From Bdellovibrionales bacterium (GTDB lineage Bacteria > Bdellovibrionota > Bdellovibrionia > Bdellovibrionales > Bdellovibrionaceae), in contig JAFEAQ010000011.1 of assembly GCA_018266295.1 (NCBI GenBank), forward strand, positions 529,626-593,625: DNA of 64,000 nucleotides, in the 5' to 3' direction. The notes beneath the pieces were generated by a model. That model saw only the letters and a list, made by a program, of their open reading frames with translations, made no database searches and was not told where the DNA came from. The position numbers were made by a program, and so were the translations under genes. Of this stretch, positions 42,496 to 50,080 are shown one piece after another. The stretch's first letter is position 1, and each line of letters starts with the position of its first letter.

Positions 42496-42884
42496 TAGCG
42501 AGCTCCCTTCTTCTTATCAAATTCTTTTACAATATCGCGGAGCTTTTCGATTTCTTCCGCCGACAAACCTTTGGCACCCGCGAAGTGATTCAGCAACGGA
42601 GTCAGTGATCCGCCCAGCGTGCGCTCAACAAATTCAGCGACTTTGCCCTTCATCACAGTTTCGGCTTCGATTTTTTCTGAATATATAAAGATGCCGTCAA
42701 CTTTATTGCGGGCGAGATAACCTTTTTTACGAAGGCGCTCCATCACCGTCAAAATCGTCGTGCGGGCCAGACCCTTTTGCTTTTCAAAATACTCAGCCAC
42801 ATCGCGAACCGAAACCTCTCCTTGTTGAGAGATGTACCGAAGGATCTGGGTTTCTTGCTCGCCTAAACTAGGAAGGTTCTTCAC
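42495..42884 (-). CDS. blaI: BlaI/MecI-family transcriptional repressor
   Basis: 129 aa from the GTG at 42884, behind AAGGAG; an earlier in-frame opening at 42935 would run through the operator. The winged helix spans about 1-70 (SLGEQETQILRYISQQ; LARTTILTVMERLRKKGYL). The C-terminal half is a dimer and cleavage region. Two perfect palindromic BlaI-type boxes lie directly upstream, so it should repress its own operon. Confidence 0.88.
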   Translation of the reverse strand: MKNLPSLGEQETQILRYISQQGEVSVRDVAEYFEKQKGLARTTILTVMERLRKKGYLARNKVDGIFIYSEKIEAETVMKGKVAEFVERTLGGSLTPLLNHFAGAKGLSAEEIEKLRDIVKEFDKKKGAR

Positions 42885-42896
42885 GCACACTCCTTG

Positions 42897-42932
42897 ACTA
42901 CACTTGTAGTTTATAGAAACTACAGCTGTAGT
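42897..42932. promoter_or_regulatory. Two BlaI-type operator palindromes
   Basis: ACTACACTTGTAGT (42897-42910) and ACTACAGCTGTAGT (42919-42932) both carry CTACA-N2-TGTAG. Their centres are 22 bp apart. They lie 13-48 bp upstream of the blaI GTG and cover its likely promoter. This matches the double-operator layout of known bla/mec systems (established for those systems, inferred here). Confidence 0.88.
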
Positions 42933-42944
42933 CAAGAATGAGGA

Positions 42945-42980
42945 TTAGCAATCCAGACTTGAGACAGTCCGGATTGCTAA
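42945..42980. repeat. Long hairpin between blaI promoter and kinase-like gene
   Basis: Arms TTAGCAATCC (42945-42954) and GGATTGCTAA (42971-42980) are perfect; inner GACT/AGTC pairs after one mismatch, with a 6-base loop. It lies 28 bp beyond the stop of the kinase-like gene, so it may terminate it, though there is no T-run. Confidence 0.55.
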
Positions 42981-43007
42981 GTGGTTGATTTGATTGAATG
43001 ACGCTCC

Positions 43008-44045
43008 CTAGATCACAGTCACCTGACGGAAGAAGGCCGCAGCAATAGCAGCCCTTCCGCCATCGGATGTCAGCGACAATTTCCCTGCGGCAAACTGCGC
43101 GAAGCACTCCGACAGTGTCAGTGGGGAGTTCACATCCACCGTTTGCAGGTCTTTGATCAAACTCAAAAACAAAGCTCCATAGACGACGCGCGAATAGTTC
43201 CGCAGCGCCTGAAGAGTCTGCTGTTTTTCAGCGCTGAAATTTTCTGCCGTTGTTCCATCCAGAGCCGCCGCCATCGATATCACCGCGACGTCCGGCAGGC
43301 TTAAGAAGTTACTCAGCGTTGCCAAATCCATATAGGGATGATCGAGCTTTGAAACTTCCCAGTCGACAAACCATAAACGCACCTCGTCCCAGAGGACATT
43401 GGCAGGGTTTAAATCTCCGTGACTGAATACTCGACGGCGATCCGCGGTCATGGCTTCGCCCGCTTTATGGATGTACTTCACAAAGTCCGACGCCCCCACC
43501 GGAAAGCCAGGCCGTTGATATTGCGAAAGCCACACCTGCCGGCCCGCAAGGACTGAGTCTTCGGCTGCCGGCAGAGCATAGGGCTGCATTTGCAAAGTCC
43601 GAAGATTCTGCACGAGGCTTTTAAAAACCAGCGGCCGCTTTGCCGGATCCATCAAGGCCGAACCGAAATGTGGGCCTTCGATTTGTACGGTCAAAATGGC
43701 TTTTTCTTGCTCGTCGACGTGAAGAAGCCGAGGCGCGACTCCGCAACCCGAGGCTAAACGATAATTCGCGAGCGACGTCGTCCAATCGGCGGGCGAATGC
43801 GCGTGAAAGCGCACGACGAACTTTCCTTTTTCGGCTTTTACCGCAAAGACAGCGGCGCCCGACATGCCTAATGTCAACGGGGTTACGTTTTCCACCTTGC
43901 CACAGATGTCTGTGGGGCAGATTTTCAATGGATCAAATGAAGAGTTCACGAGGATCTCCTTTGGTTTTGTTGCCATCCCGCTATCGGCAACCAAAAGAGT
44001 TGAATCTATCGAAAGATACGGAGTGAGCTTCTCTTTGACGGGCAA
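43008..44045 (-). CDS. Aminoglycoside phosphotransferase/choline kinase family protein
   Basis: 345 aa. The TTG at 44045 follows a GGAGG 4 bp away; the ATG at 43976 is an alternative (322 aa). The kinase-like fold has a G-loop-like segment, GMSGAAVFAVK, and the Brenner motif HGDLNPANVLW. It also has the metal-binding IDWE-type motif VDWEVSKLDHPYMDLATL. Family members phosphorylate choline, thiamine, hydroxylated antibiotics and others, so the substrate cannot be assigned. The gene is monocistronic. Confidence 0.8.
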   Translation of the reverse strand: MPVKEKLTPYLSIDSTLLVADSGMATKPKEILVNSSFDPLKICPTDICGKVENVTPLTLGMSGAAVFAVKAEKGKFVVRFHAHSPADWTTSLANYRLASGCGVAPRLLHVDEQEKAILTVQIEGPHFGSALMDPAKRPLVFKSLVQNLRTLQMQPYALPAAEDSVLAGRQVWLSQYQRPGFPVGASDFVKYIHKAGEAMTADRRRVFSHGDLNPANVLWDEVRLWFVDWEVSKLDHPYMDLATLSNFLSLPDVAVISMAAALDGTTAENFSAEKQQTLQALRNYSRVVYGALFLSLIKDLQTVDVNSPLTLSECFAQFAAGKLSLTSDGGRAAIAAAFFRQVTVI

Positions 44046-44127
44046 GGCACCTCCGCGGCACCTAGATCTTGAGTATAGCTAAACCCGGGAAGATTCTCAA
44101 GCCCCTGTCTCAAAGGATCTAGAAAAT

Positions 44128-44171
44128 AAAGAGCCGGCTTTTTGAGAATGAGAGATAAAAACCGGCTCTTT
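44128..44171 (-). terminator. Intrinsic terminator of the small Cys-rich gene
   Basis: Arms AAAGAGCCGG (44128-44137) and CCGGCTCTTT (44162-44171) with extended T/A pairing inside. It starts 9 bp after the stop of the 44180-44365 gene and can work on both strands. Confidence 0.8.
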
Positions 44172-44179
44172 AGAAAGCA

Positions 44180-44365
44180 CTACTTTGCAAGAGTTCCTGC
44201 AAGGATCTGATGGACGATCGCAATAGGATCGCCGCTGCCAATGCCGCCATTGCCGCCACCGCACTCTGCTGGCTTCGGCTTACTGCAAACACATGGATTG
44301 CAGGCTGCGCTTGCAGCCTGACCGACCAAGATCGATGCCATCACTGCTAGAATCATTTTTGTCAT
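44180..44365 (-). CDS. Small secreted Cys-rich peptide
   Basis: 61 aa with GGGGGA as ribosome site. Signal peptide to about residue 20 (ASA-A). The mature part begins ACNPCVCSKPKPAECGGGNG, with four cysteines in a short space followed by glycines, and ends DPIAIVHQILAGTLAK. It is unlike any family I know. Its closeness in type to secreted signals or metal-binding peptides is speculative. It is divergent from the XRE gene at 44477 with a shared inverted repeat between them. Confidence 0.65.
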   Translation of the reverse strand: MTKMILAVMASILVGQAASAACNPCVCSKPKPAECGGGNGGIGSGDPIAIVHQILAGTLAK

Positions 44366-44403
44366 AAAAATCCCCCTTTTGATAAAAACAGGAATAATTC
44401 ACT

Positions 44404-44440
44404 TTGACCCCTTCATGAACCCGTTTTATGAAAGGGTCAA
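44404..44440. promoter_or_regulatory. Inverted repeat between Cys-rich peptide and XRE gene
   Basis: Arms TTGACCCCTTCAT (44404-44416) and ATGAAAGGGTCAA (44428-44440) have one mismatch and an 11-base spacer. A further direct TTTGACCC copy follows at 44443-44450. Location between divergent genes suggests an operator for the XRE-type protein encoded at 44477. Confidence 0.6.
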
Positions 44441-44476
44441 ATTTTGACCCTCCGGACCCCAGAATGAGGCCCTTTT

Positions 44477-45259
44477 ATGAAGATCGAAGAAGCAAAAATC
44501 AAAAACAGCCTCAAAGGCCTGATGAAACAGCAAGGCATCCAGTATAACGATTTGGCGAAAACTCTTCGCGTATCAACTGCCACTGTCAAACGACGCTTGA
44601 ATAAAGGAGAACTCAGCATCTCAGAACTCAGTGAAATTGCCTCGTGCCTGGGGACTTCGTTTTATGAACTCATCGAAATAAGCAAGCAGAACACTCAAGA
44701 GGCCTACTTGTTTTCCGAAGAACAAGAAAAGCTCTTTGCCGGTGATTTGAGTTACATGATGCTATTTAGATCCATCCTCATGGGTCTTAATTTCACTCAG
44801 CTAAAGAGCGAATTGAATTTAAAAGAATCTGACCTGCGCAAAAAATTGCGCCGCCTCGAAGAGGTCGAATTGATTCAGCTCATGTCGCGGGACCGGATTT
44901 CATTGCTGGCGCGCTTTCCGTTTAAATGGCGCGAAGATGGTCTTCTGCAAAAGGCCTACTACCAAATGAATCTGCAATCGATTTTTAGCTATATCGCCAG
45001 CAATTATAAATCCTCGACCTACAACGAAGAGACCGGCTCCCTGTGCAAGCCCTTTGAGTTTTTACTCACCGCCAATCACAAAAAAGACTTTTCGCGGGAC
45101 CTGATGGAGATTTTAAAGAAGTATCAAAATCTGTCCCTTATGGAAATCAACGCCAAAAGCAACAAGGCCGCGGCGGTTTCAGGGATTCTGCAACTGGATC
45201 AATTCTCGGTCTGGAATGTTGAAAACTCAAAATCAGGGCCCTTCTCGAGTTCTCGGTGA
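44477..45259 (+). CDS. XRE-family HTH regulator with long effector domain
   Basis: 260 aa. The Cro/C1-type HTH is at about 12-60 (MKQQGIQYNDLAKTLRVSTA; LNKGELSISELSEIASCLG). A second, unusual helical region at 80-160 holds KSELNLKESDLRKKLRRLEEV, another HTH-like segment. The rest has no family recognised. Its size and build (N-terminal HTH plus winged-helix-like middle) recall TIGR02147 proteins without sharing their C-terminal signature. It lies 198 bp before cassette copy B and diverges from the Cys-rich peptide gene, so it may control either. Confidence 0.7.
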   Translation: MKIEEAKIKNSLKGLMKQQGIQYNDLAKTLRVSTATVKRRLNKGELSISELSEIASCLGTSFYELIEISKQNTQEAYLFSEEQEKLFAGDLSYMMLFRSILMGLNFTQLKSELNLKESDLRKKLRRLEEVELIQLMSRDRISLLARFPFKWREDGLLQKAYYQMNLQSIFSYIASNYKSSTYNEETGSLCKPFEFLLTANHKKDFSRDLMEILKKYQNLSLMEINAKSNKAAAVSGILQLDQFSVWNVENSKSGPFSSSR

Positions 45260-45335
45260 ATTTTATAGCGCTAACAAATGTGGAGCTTTGAAGTAAATCG
45301 AACAGAGTATCGGAAATAAAAGATACACTTTTGCC

Positions 45336-45361
45336 ACGTTCTCCTGCGCTCAGGAGAACGT
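45336..45361. repeat. Perfect hairpin ahead of cassette copy B
   Basis: Arms ACGTTCTCCTG (45336-45346) and CAGGAGAACGT (45351-45361) are perfect with a 4-base loop. No T-run follows on either strand. It is 96 bp upstream of the TIGR02147 gene and may be an operator or a transcription end for the XRE gene. Confidence 0.6.
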
Positions 45362-45457
45362 AGACACCAAATATTCCACAAATATTTCTCTGGTACGGCA
45401 GAAACTATTTGCCGCGCTTTTCCGTTAACGCAAAGATTTCGCAGGGGGATTCTTATC

Positions 45458-46219
45458 ATGACCAGTCCGTTGGAAGTATTGCTTAAAAAGAAACTCAAAG
45501 ACATTCAGACGAAAAACACCCGTTTTTCAATGCGCTCGCTGGCCGCAAAGATTGGTATTTCCCCGGGAGCTCTCGGCGACCTGATGAAGGGCAAACGTGC
45601 GCTCAGTGATTTCTATGCAGAAAAGATCGCTGCGGGTCTTCATTTGAAAGAAGAGGAAAGAAAAGCCCTCTTTGCTGCCGTCACGACCCGTTCACGCAAG
45701 TTCGGCAAACAAAAAATCCTCGCCGAGAATGAGTTCAGCATGATCACCGACTGGGAAAACTATGCCATTTTGAATCTGATGAAAACCAAAGATTTTCGTA
45801 GCGATGTAGCCTGGATCGCCGAACGCTTGGCTATTCCCGAGAGCCAAGTTAAAAAATCGGTAAAAGTGATGATGGATTTAGATTTGATTATCTCTCGCCA
45901 AGGCGAGTGGATACGAAATCACAACAGCATTTCCACCACGCGAGAAATTCCAAGTCGCTATATTGTTGAGGCTCATAAAAAAGACCTTTTGAAGGCCATC
46001 GAAATGTTAGAGAAAACTCCTCTGTCGGCCCGCTCCTACACTTCGATTACGATGCCAATAAATACCGCTAAGATCGAGGAAGCTCGCAAATTGATCCGCA
46101 AGTTTCGCCGTAACCTGTGCCTCCTGATGGAAACAGGGCCAAAAGATGAAGTTTATAATCTGAATATTCAACTTTACCCTGTGACCAAATTACAATCGAA
46201 CGAAGGAAAAAGATTATGA
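45458..46219 (+). CDS. TIGR02147-type regulator, cassette copy B
   Basis: 253 aa, homologous over the full length to copy A at 34005. HTH at about 28-60 (FSMRSLAAKIGISPGALGDL). A middle winged region follows at about 100-160 (WIAERLAIPESQVKKSVKVM). The C-terminal domain carries STTREIPSRYIVEAHKKDL, SITMPINTAKIEEARKLI and the ending VYNLNIQLYPVTK. An AGGGGGATT ribosome site precedes the ATG. The stop overlaps the next gene by 4 bp (ATGA). It is likely a regulator of the cassette B operon. Confidence 0.85.
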   Translation: MTSPLEVLLKKKLKDIQTKNTRFSMRSLAAKIGISPGALGDLMKGKRALSDFYAEKIAAGLHLKEEERKALFAAVTTRSRKFGKQKILAENEFSMITDWENYAILNLMKTKDFRSDVAWIAERLAIPESQVKKSVKVMMDLDLIISRQGEWIRNHNSISTTREIPSRYIVEAHKKDLLKAIEMLEKTPLSARSYTSITMPINTAKIEEARKLIRKFRRNLCLLMETGPKDEVYNLNIQLYPVTKLQSNEGKRL

Positions 46220-47436
46220 AAACTCTGGTTTTGGCAATTCTCACTCTGTCCTTTTGCCACGCCTGGGCCATCGGTGACGAAAAAGAAAACGGCGGCGATG
46301 TCATTGTCTGTGGAACCGGCGATTCCAGCAGCTACGAACTACTGGATCTCTACGAGGCCAAAGCTCTTCATCGTCTAGACCTGGTACCGCCACAGGGCAC
46401 GGCGCTAGCTGACATTTTTGAACAAAGGATGAAAGCACTCGAAGGAATCGATGCGACCCGTGCGGCTCTTTACCGAGGATACATGGCAAGCTTCATGGCT
46501 GAAGCGCGTTTTGTTCCTAACAGCGATTTCACCGACATTCCTGACGAAGGCTTCAAAGCTCCCCCGGCCGGATGCACTCTGCGCCAGATCGTCGTTCAAT
46601 ACGATATTCCAACTCCGGATGGTGTGCGCTATATGGTGAATCAAGATCTTTGGAGCCATCTTGATGAAGAAAATCGTGCGGGCTTGCTGATTCATGAATT
46701 TATGTACCGTGAAGGCCGCTTTGCTCAAAACAACTTCCGCACCTCTTCGGGAGTTCGATATTTCAATGCCCTAGTTCACTCAACGAAAATAGCTCGATTG
46801 AGCCTGCAGGAATATATCGTTGAGATGCGCGCCATTGGTTACCAAGAAGTCGTGGTTCAAGCAGAGCCCGTTGTTCTCTTCGTCTGGAACGCAGACAAAC
46901 CTCAAAAGATCGTGCAGGACATCGAATTTCATACAAACGGTAAAGTTGCAAAAGCGACGTTAGCAAACCATTTCTTTCTTCCGGGTGTGAGCAAAGACGA
47001 AATCACTTGTCACAAAGCCATCACCGACGAGCACAGTATCTACTTCTTTGAGTCCGGCAATATCGCGACTATACATATTGGCTGCGGCGACGTGGCCTAT
47101 AGCTTTAAGTCAGGTGACGTCAGCGGATTCAGCTTTGGTTCTACTTTTACCTATGACGATGCCGGACATATTTACAATATATTTACCGAGAATAGTCAGG
47201 CTGCGATTTTTAGATACTGGTCTTCAAAAGTTCATATCAGCGGGATGCTGTTCGAGAAACCGAGTTTTGCTTCCGTGACGTTCTATGAAAATGGCCTGCC
47301 CTCAATGGTCGAAACCAGCACCACGAAGCATTGGTTTTACGAAAAAAATCAGCAAAGTCAGTGGCAGAGTTTTGTTCCGCAATATGGCCGCGTGATGCTC
47401 ACTCCTGACGGTGATATTCAGACAGCCGCTCATTAA
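46216..47436 (+). CDS. Secreted HExxYR protein with extra C-terminal domain, cassette copy B
   Basis: 406 aa. Signal peptide to about residue 18 (AWA-I). Residues 19-210 align with copy A: DEKENGGDVIVC, AGCTLRQIVVQYDIPTPDGV, then LIHEFMYRE with H160, E161, Y164 and R165, then RTSSGVRYFNALVHS and EYIVEMRAIGY. C32 and C120 match the copy A cysteines. A further 195 residues form a beta-rich domain with repeated Y/F-G turns that copy A lacks. The second His of a zinc peptidase is absent in both, so the motif may bind metal without proteolysis. Followed by a terminator-like hairpin at 47458-47480. Confidence 0.75.
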   Translation: MKTLVLAILTLSFCHAWAIGDEKENGGDVIVCGTGDSSSYELLDLYEAKALHRLDLVPPQGTALADIFEQRMKALEGIDATRAALYRGYMASFMAEARFVPNSDFTDIPDEGFKAPPAGCTLRQIVVQYDIPTPDGVRYMVNQDLWSHLDEENRAGLLIHEFMYREGRFAQNNFRTSSGVRYFNALVHSTKIARLSLQEYIVEMRAIGYQEVVVQAEPVVLFVWNADKPQKIVQDIEFHTNGKVAKATLANHFFLPGVSKDEITCHKAITDEHSIYFFESGNIATIHIGCGDVAYSFKSGDVSGFSFGSTFTYDDAGHIYNIFTENSQAAIFRYWSSKVHISGMLFEKPSFASVTFYENGLPSMVETSTTKHWFYEKNQQSQWQSFVPQYGRVMLTPDGDIQTAAH

Positions 47437-47457
47437 GTTTCGCTCGTTATCAAGAGT

Positions 47458-47480
47458 TCCGCTCCCCGAGCGGAGCTTTT
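47458..47480 (+). terminator. Terminator-like hairpin after the HExxYR gene of copy B
   Basis: TCCGCTC-CCC-GAGCGGA followed by GCTTTT. It lies between gene 2 and gene 3 of the cassette, so gene 3 probably has its own promoter or is reduced by attenuation. Confidence 0.65.
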
Positions 47481-47569
47481 CGTTCCCCGCAAATCTGCCT
47501 GGTACGAAACCACTGTCTAGAATTGAGTCAGTCCCTTCTCTCTAAAATGTTTCTAGCTATCCTAGATGC

Positions 47570-48634
47570 ATGATCACTAAAACAAGTTTACTTCCTCTGT
47601 ACATCACCTTGTGCGCCCTCTTTGTTGCTGTCGACTCCTCGGCGGCGATGATTCCCATGGCCTTCTGGCGTCCGCAAGTTCTCCATACAGTTACTTTGAC
47701 GTCGGGAACCTCTTGGACAGTTCCTACGGACTGGAACAACGGCAATAACTCCATCGAATGCATCGGTGGTGGCGGTGGCGGCGGCGGCGGCAATGTCGAT
47801 GGCGGCGCAGGTGGCGGCGGCGGCGGAGCTTACGCCAAAGTCAATAATATTGGACTCACTCCTGGAAATCTTGTTTCCTACCAAATCGGTAGCGGCGGCA
47901 ATGGCGCTGCGGGCTCCGCTGCCGGCGCAAACACAGGCGGTGCCGGTGGCGACACATGGTTTGGTACGACATCGACTGTCCTGGCTAAAGGCGGTGGCGG
48001 AGGCTTCGCACTTCTTGCAAATGGCACCAGTGGCGGCGGAGCCGGCGGAAGTGCCGCCAGCAGTGTCGGCACACTCGCCTATTCAGGCGGCAGCGGCGGA
48101 AATGAAATTCTCACCTCGGGCACCACCACAGATGGTGGCGGTGGCGGCGGCGGAGCGGCCGGGCCCCTTGGCAATGGCGGTAACGGCGGCCAAGGAGTCA
48201 GCAGCGGCGAAGGTGCGGGCGGTGGCGGCGGTAACGGCGGAGGCACGAATGGCAGTACCGCCACCAACGACAACGGCGCCGCTGGAGGAAAAAATCAAGC
48301 AGGCTCTGGCAATGGAGCGGGCGGAACCTCGGTCACTAAAACCGGCAGTGCCGGCACGAATGGCGGCGGCGGTGGCGGTGGCTACGGCGTCTGGAATGGC
48401 GCTTCGACTGGGTATGCCGGCGGCGCAGGAGGCGCAGGCACGGACCTTCTTGCAACGGCAGGAAGCGGCGGCGGCGGAGGTGGCGGTGGCGGCACCAACG
48501 GCACCGATGGAGCGGGCGGCGCCGGAGGAAACTACGGAGCCGGTGGTGGTGGTGGCGGCGGTGTCGGTTCGACTAAAGGAACCGGCGGCAACGGTGCACC
48601 TGGCGTGATCGTTATTAAATATTATTCTTACTAG
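47570..48634 (+). CDS. Secreted glycine-rich protein, cassette copy B
   Basis: 354 aa. Signal peptide to about residue 25 (SSA-A); the mature end AMIPMAFWR matches copy A. A beta segment, SGTSWTVPTDWNNGNN, leads to about 290 residues of GGGGG-type runs broken by Ser, Asn, Ala and Thr, ending GAPGVIVIKYYSY. The antisense strand is Pro-rich, a codon artefact. It shares the W-x-VP-x-x-W and ending I-I-[FK] signature with copy A, so the two are paralogues. No ribosome site is visible before the ATG. It is co-directional with a glycosidase-like gene 25 bp downstream. Confidence 0.75.
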   Translation: MITKTSLLPLYITLCALFVAVDSSAAMIPMAFWRPQVLHTVTLTSGTSWTVPTDWNNGNNSIECIGGGGGGGGGNVDGGAGGGGGGAYAKVNNIGLTPGNLVSYQIGSGGNGAAGSAAGANTGGAGGDTWFGTTSTVLAKGGGGGFALLANGTSGGGAGGSAASSVGTLAYSGGSGGNEILTSGTTTDGGGGGGGAAGPLGNGGNGGQGVSSGEGAGGGGGNGGGTNGSTATNDNGAAGGKNQAGSGNGAGGTSVTKTGSAGTNGGGGGGGYGVWNGASTGYAGGAGGAGTDLLATAGSGGGGGGGGGTNGTDGAGGAGGNYGAGGGGGGGVGSTKGTGGNGAPGVIVIKYYSY

Positions 48635-48659
48635 ATCTTACAACTGAGGGGGACCTTCG

Positions 48660-50030
48660 ATGAAGCAACTGATTTTCACTTTAGCTCTGCTTGCCAGTGC
48701 TAGCACGGCTTCTGCAGCCAAAGTTTCTAAAATGGTGATCCTGTCTAAAGCACAGTCAATCCCGCTGGGGCAATGTTCCGGCGCAGTCAACGTTCAGTCA
48801 CAAAGCAGTGCCTCGGTTGCGACGGCCGTTACTAAGGACACTCTGATTTATTTCACAGGTTCGAGTAAATCGCTCAAGTTTTATGCCGATGCAACCTGCT
48901 CCATCGCCGTTTCAAAAATCACCCTGCGCTCAGGAAAGAGCCAAGCTAACTTTTATTTTAAAGGCCTCACGGCAGGCGCACAAACAGTGATCGTCGCGAC
49001 GATGAATTACATGGATGATCGCCAATCGGCCAATATTCTCAGCTCGGCAGCACCGACGCCGGCTCCATCGATGACACCGGCACCGACGGCAACTCCGGCT
49101 CCTGTGGCGACGCCGGCGCCGACGCCAACTCCCGCATCTACTCCTACTCCTGCCGCTCCGGTCACAGCAGGACGCTCGGTCCCCTCACCGCTTTATGGCG
49201 TGACTCTTGATGACGTGTCGAATGTCTCAGCCCAAGTAACATCGTTGCAATCGCTGGCGCAAATGCCAACGACACGTGTGGTGTTTGATGGCGGCGTGAA
49301 TCCGTCTTATTACACCGGTCCGGTTCAAAAACTGCGTTCGGTCTCATATATCATGGGACAGATTCTTGATTCGACAGAAATGGGTAAACTCACGGTAGCT
49401 CAGTATCAGCAGCGCACCCAAAGCTATGTCGATGCGATGAGCAGTCAAGTCGACATTTGGGAAATCGGTAACGAAGTCAACGGTGGCTGGCTCAGCGCAA
49501 ATACTCAAGCACAAATCCGCGCGGCTTATAATATTGTGACGGCCGCCAAAGGCGCTACGGCTGTGACTTTCTTCTATGAAGGCGAACCCACGGATGCGAA
49601 AAACTGTATCGATAAAGCCAACACTGGCAATGATATGTTCACTTGGATTCGCACCAACTTCCAGCTGGACTTGCCACCTGAGCAGCGCAATCCAGAAAAC
49701 GAAAAAGTTCGCCTAGGTCTGACTTATGCTCTGATTAGTTGGTATCCGCAGCAATGCAACGATATTCAACCGAATTGGTCTCAGATCTATGCCAAGCTCG
49801 CAGAGATTTTTCCGAATTCAAAAGTGGGCTTTGGCGAGATCGGTACCGAAAGCCCCCAAAATGGCTCGGCCTATGAAGTGAACCTGATCAAGCAATTCTA
49901 TCCGATGGCGAAAACCACGCAAATGCCTGCAAGCTATATCGGTGGTTACTTCTGGTGGTACTATGCTGAAGAGATGGTGCCGTCGACGAAGACGCCGCTC
50001 TTTAATATTCTGAACGACGCAATCAAATAG
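48660..50030 (+). CDS. Secreted glycosidase-like protein with Pro/Thr linker
   Basis: 456 aa behind GAGGGGGA. Signal peptide to about residue 19. An N-terminal beta domain lies at about 20-128, then a Pro/Ala/Thr-rich linker at 131-167. The C-terminal domain has IWEIGNEVNGGW with E272 in the NE dyad and VGFGEIGTESP with E393, placed as the acid/base and nucleophile of clan GH-A barrels. It probably hydrolyses a polysaccharide, but its family is uncertain. It is in one unit with the glycine-rich gene (25-bp gap). Confidence 0.7.
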   Translation: MKQLIFTLALLASASTASAAKVSKMVILSKAQSIPLGQCSGAVNVQSQSSASVATAVTKDTLIYFTGSSKSLKFYADATCSIAVSKITLRSGKSQANFYFKGLTAGAQTVIVATMNYMDDRQSANILSSAAPTPAPSMTPAPTATPAPVATPAPTPTPASTPTPAAPVTAGRSVPSPLYGVTLDDVSNVSAQVTSLQSLAQMPTTRVVFDGGVNPSYYTGPVQKLRSVSYIMGQILDSTEMGKLTVAQYQQRTQSYVDAMSSQVDIWEIGNEVNGGWLSANTQAQIRAAYNIVTAAKGATAVTFFYEGEPTDAKNCIDKANTGNDMFTWIRTNFQLDLPPEQRNPENEKVRLGLTYALISWYPQQCNDIQPNWSQIYAKLAEIFPNSKVGFGEIGTESPQNGSAYEVNLIKQFYPMAKTTQMPASYIGGYFWWYYAEEMVPSTKTPLFNILNDAIK

Positions 50031-50035
50031 CGCTC

Positions 50036-50079
50036 CCTCCATATGCGGGTTGCCATGGTGGCGCCCGCTTATGGATCTT
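50036..50079 (+). terminator. Terminator-like hairpin after cassette B
   Basis: Arms CCATATGCGGG (50038-50048) and CCCGCTTATGG (50064-50074) differ at one position, followed by ATCTTTT. It sits directly after the glycosidase stop and before the convergent CMD gene. Confidence 0.65.
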
Positions 50080-50080
50080 T

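Noticed and set aside
47766..48608. Second long frame (Ala/Pro-rich) within glycine-rich gene B
   Set aside because: It is a shifted reading of repetitive GGC codons and lacks a signal peptide or ribosome site.
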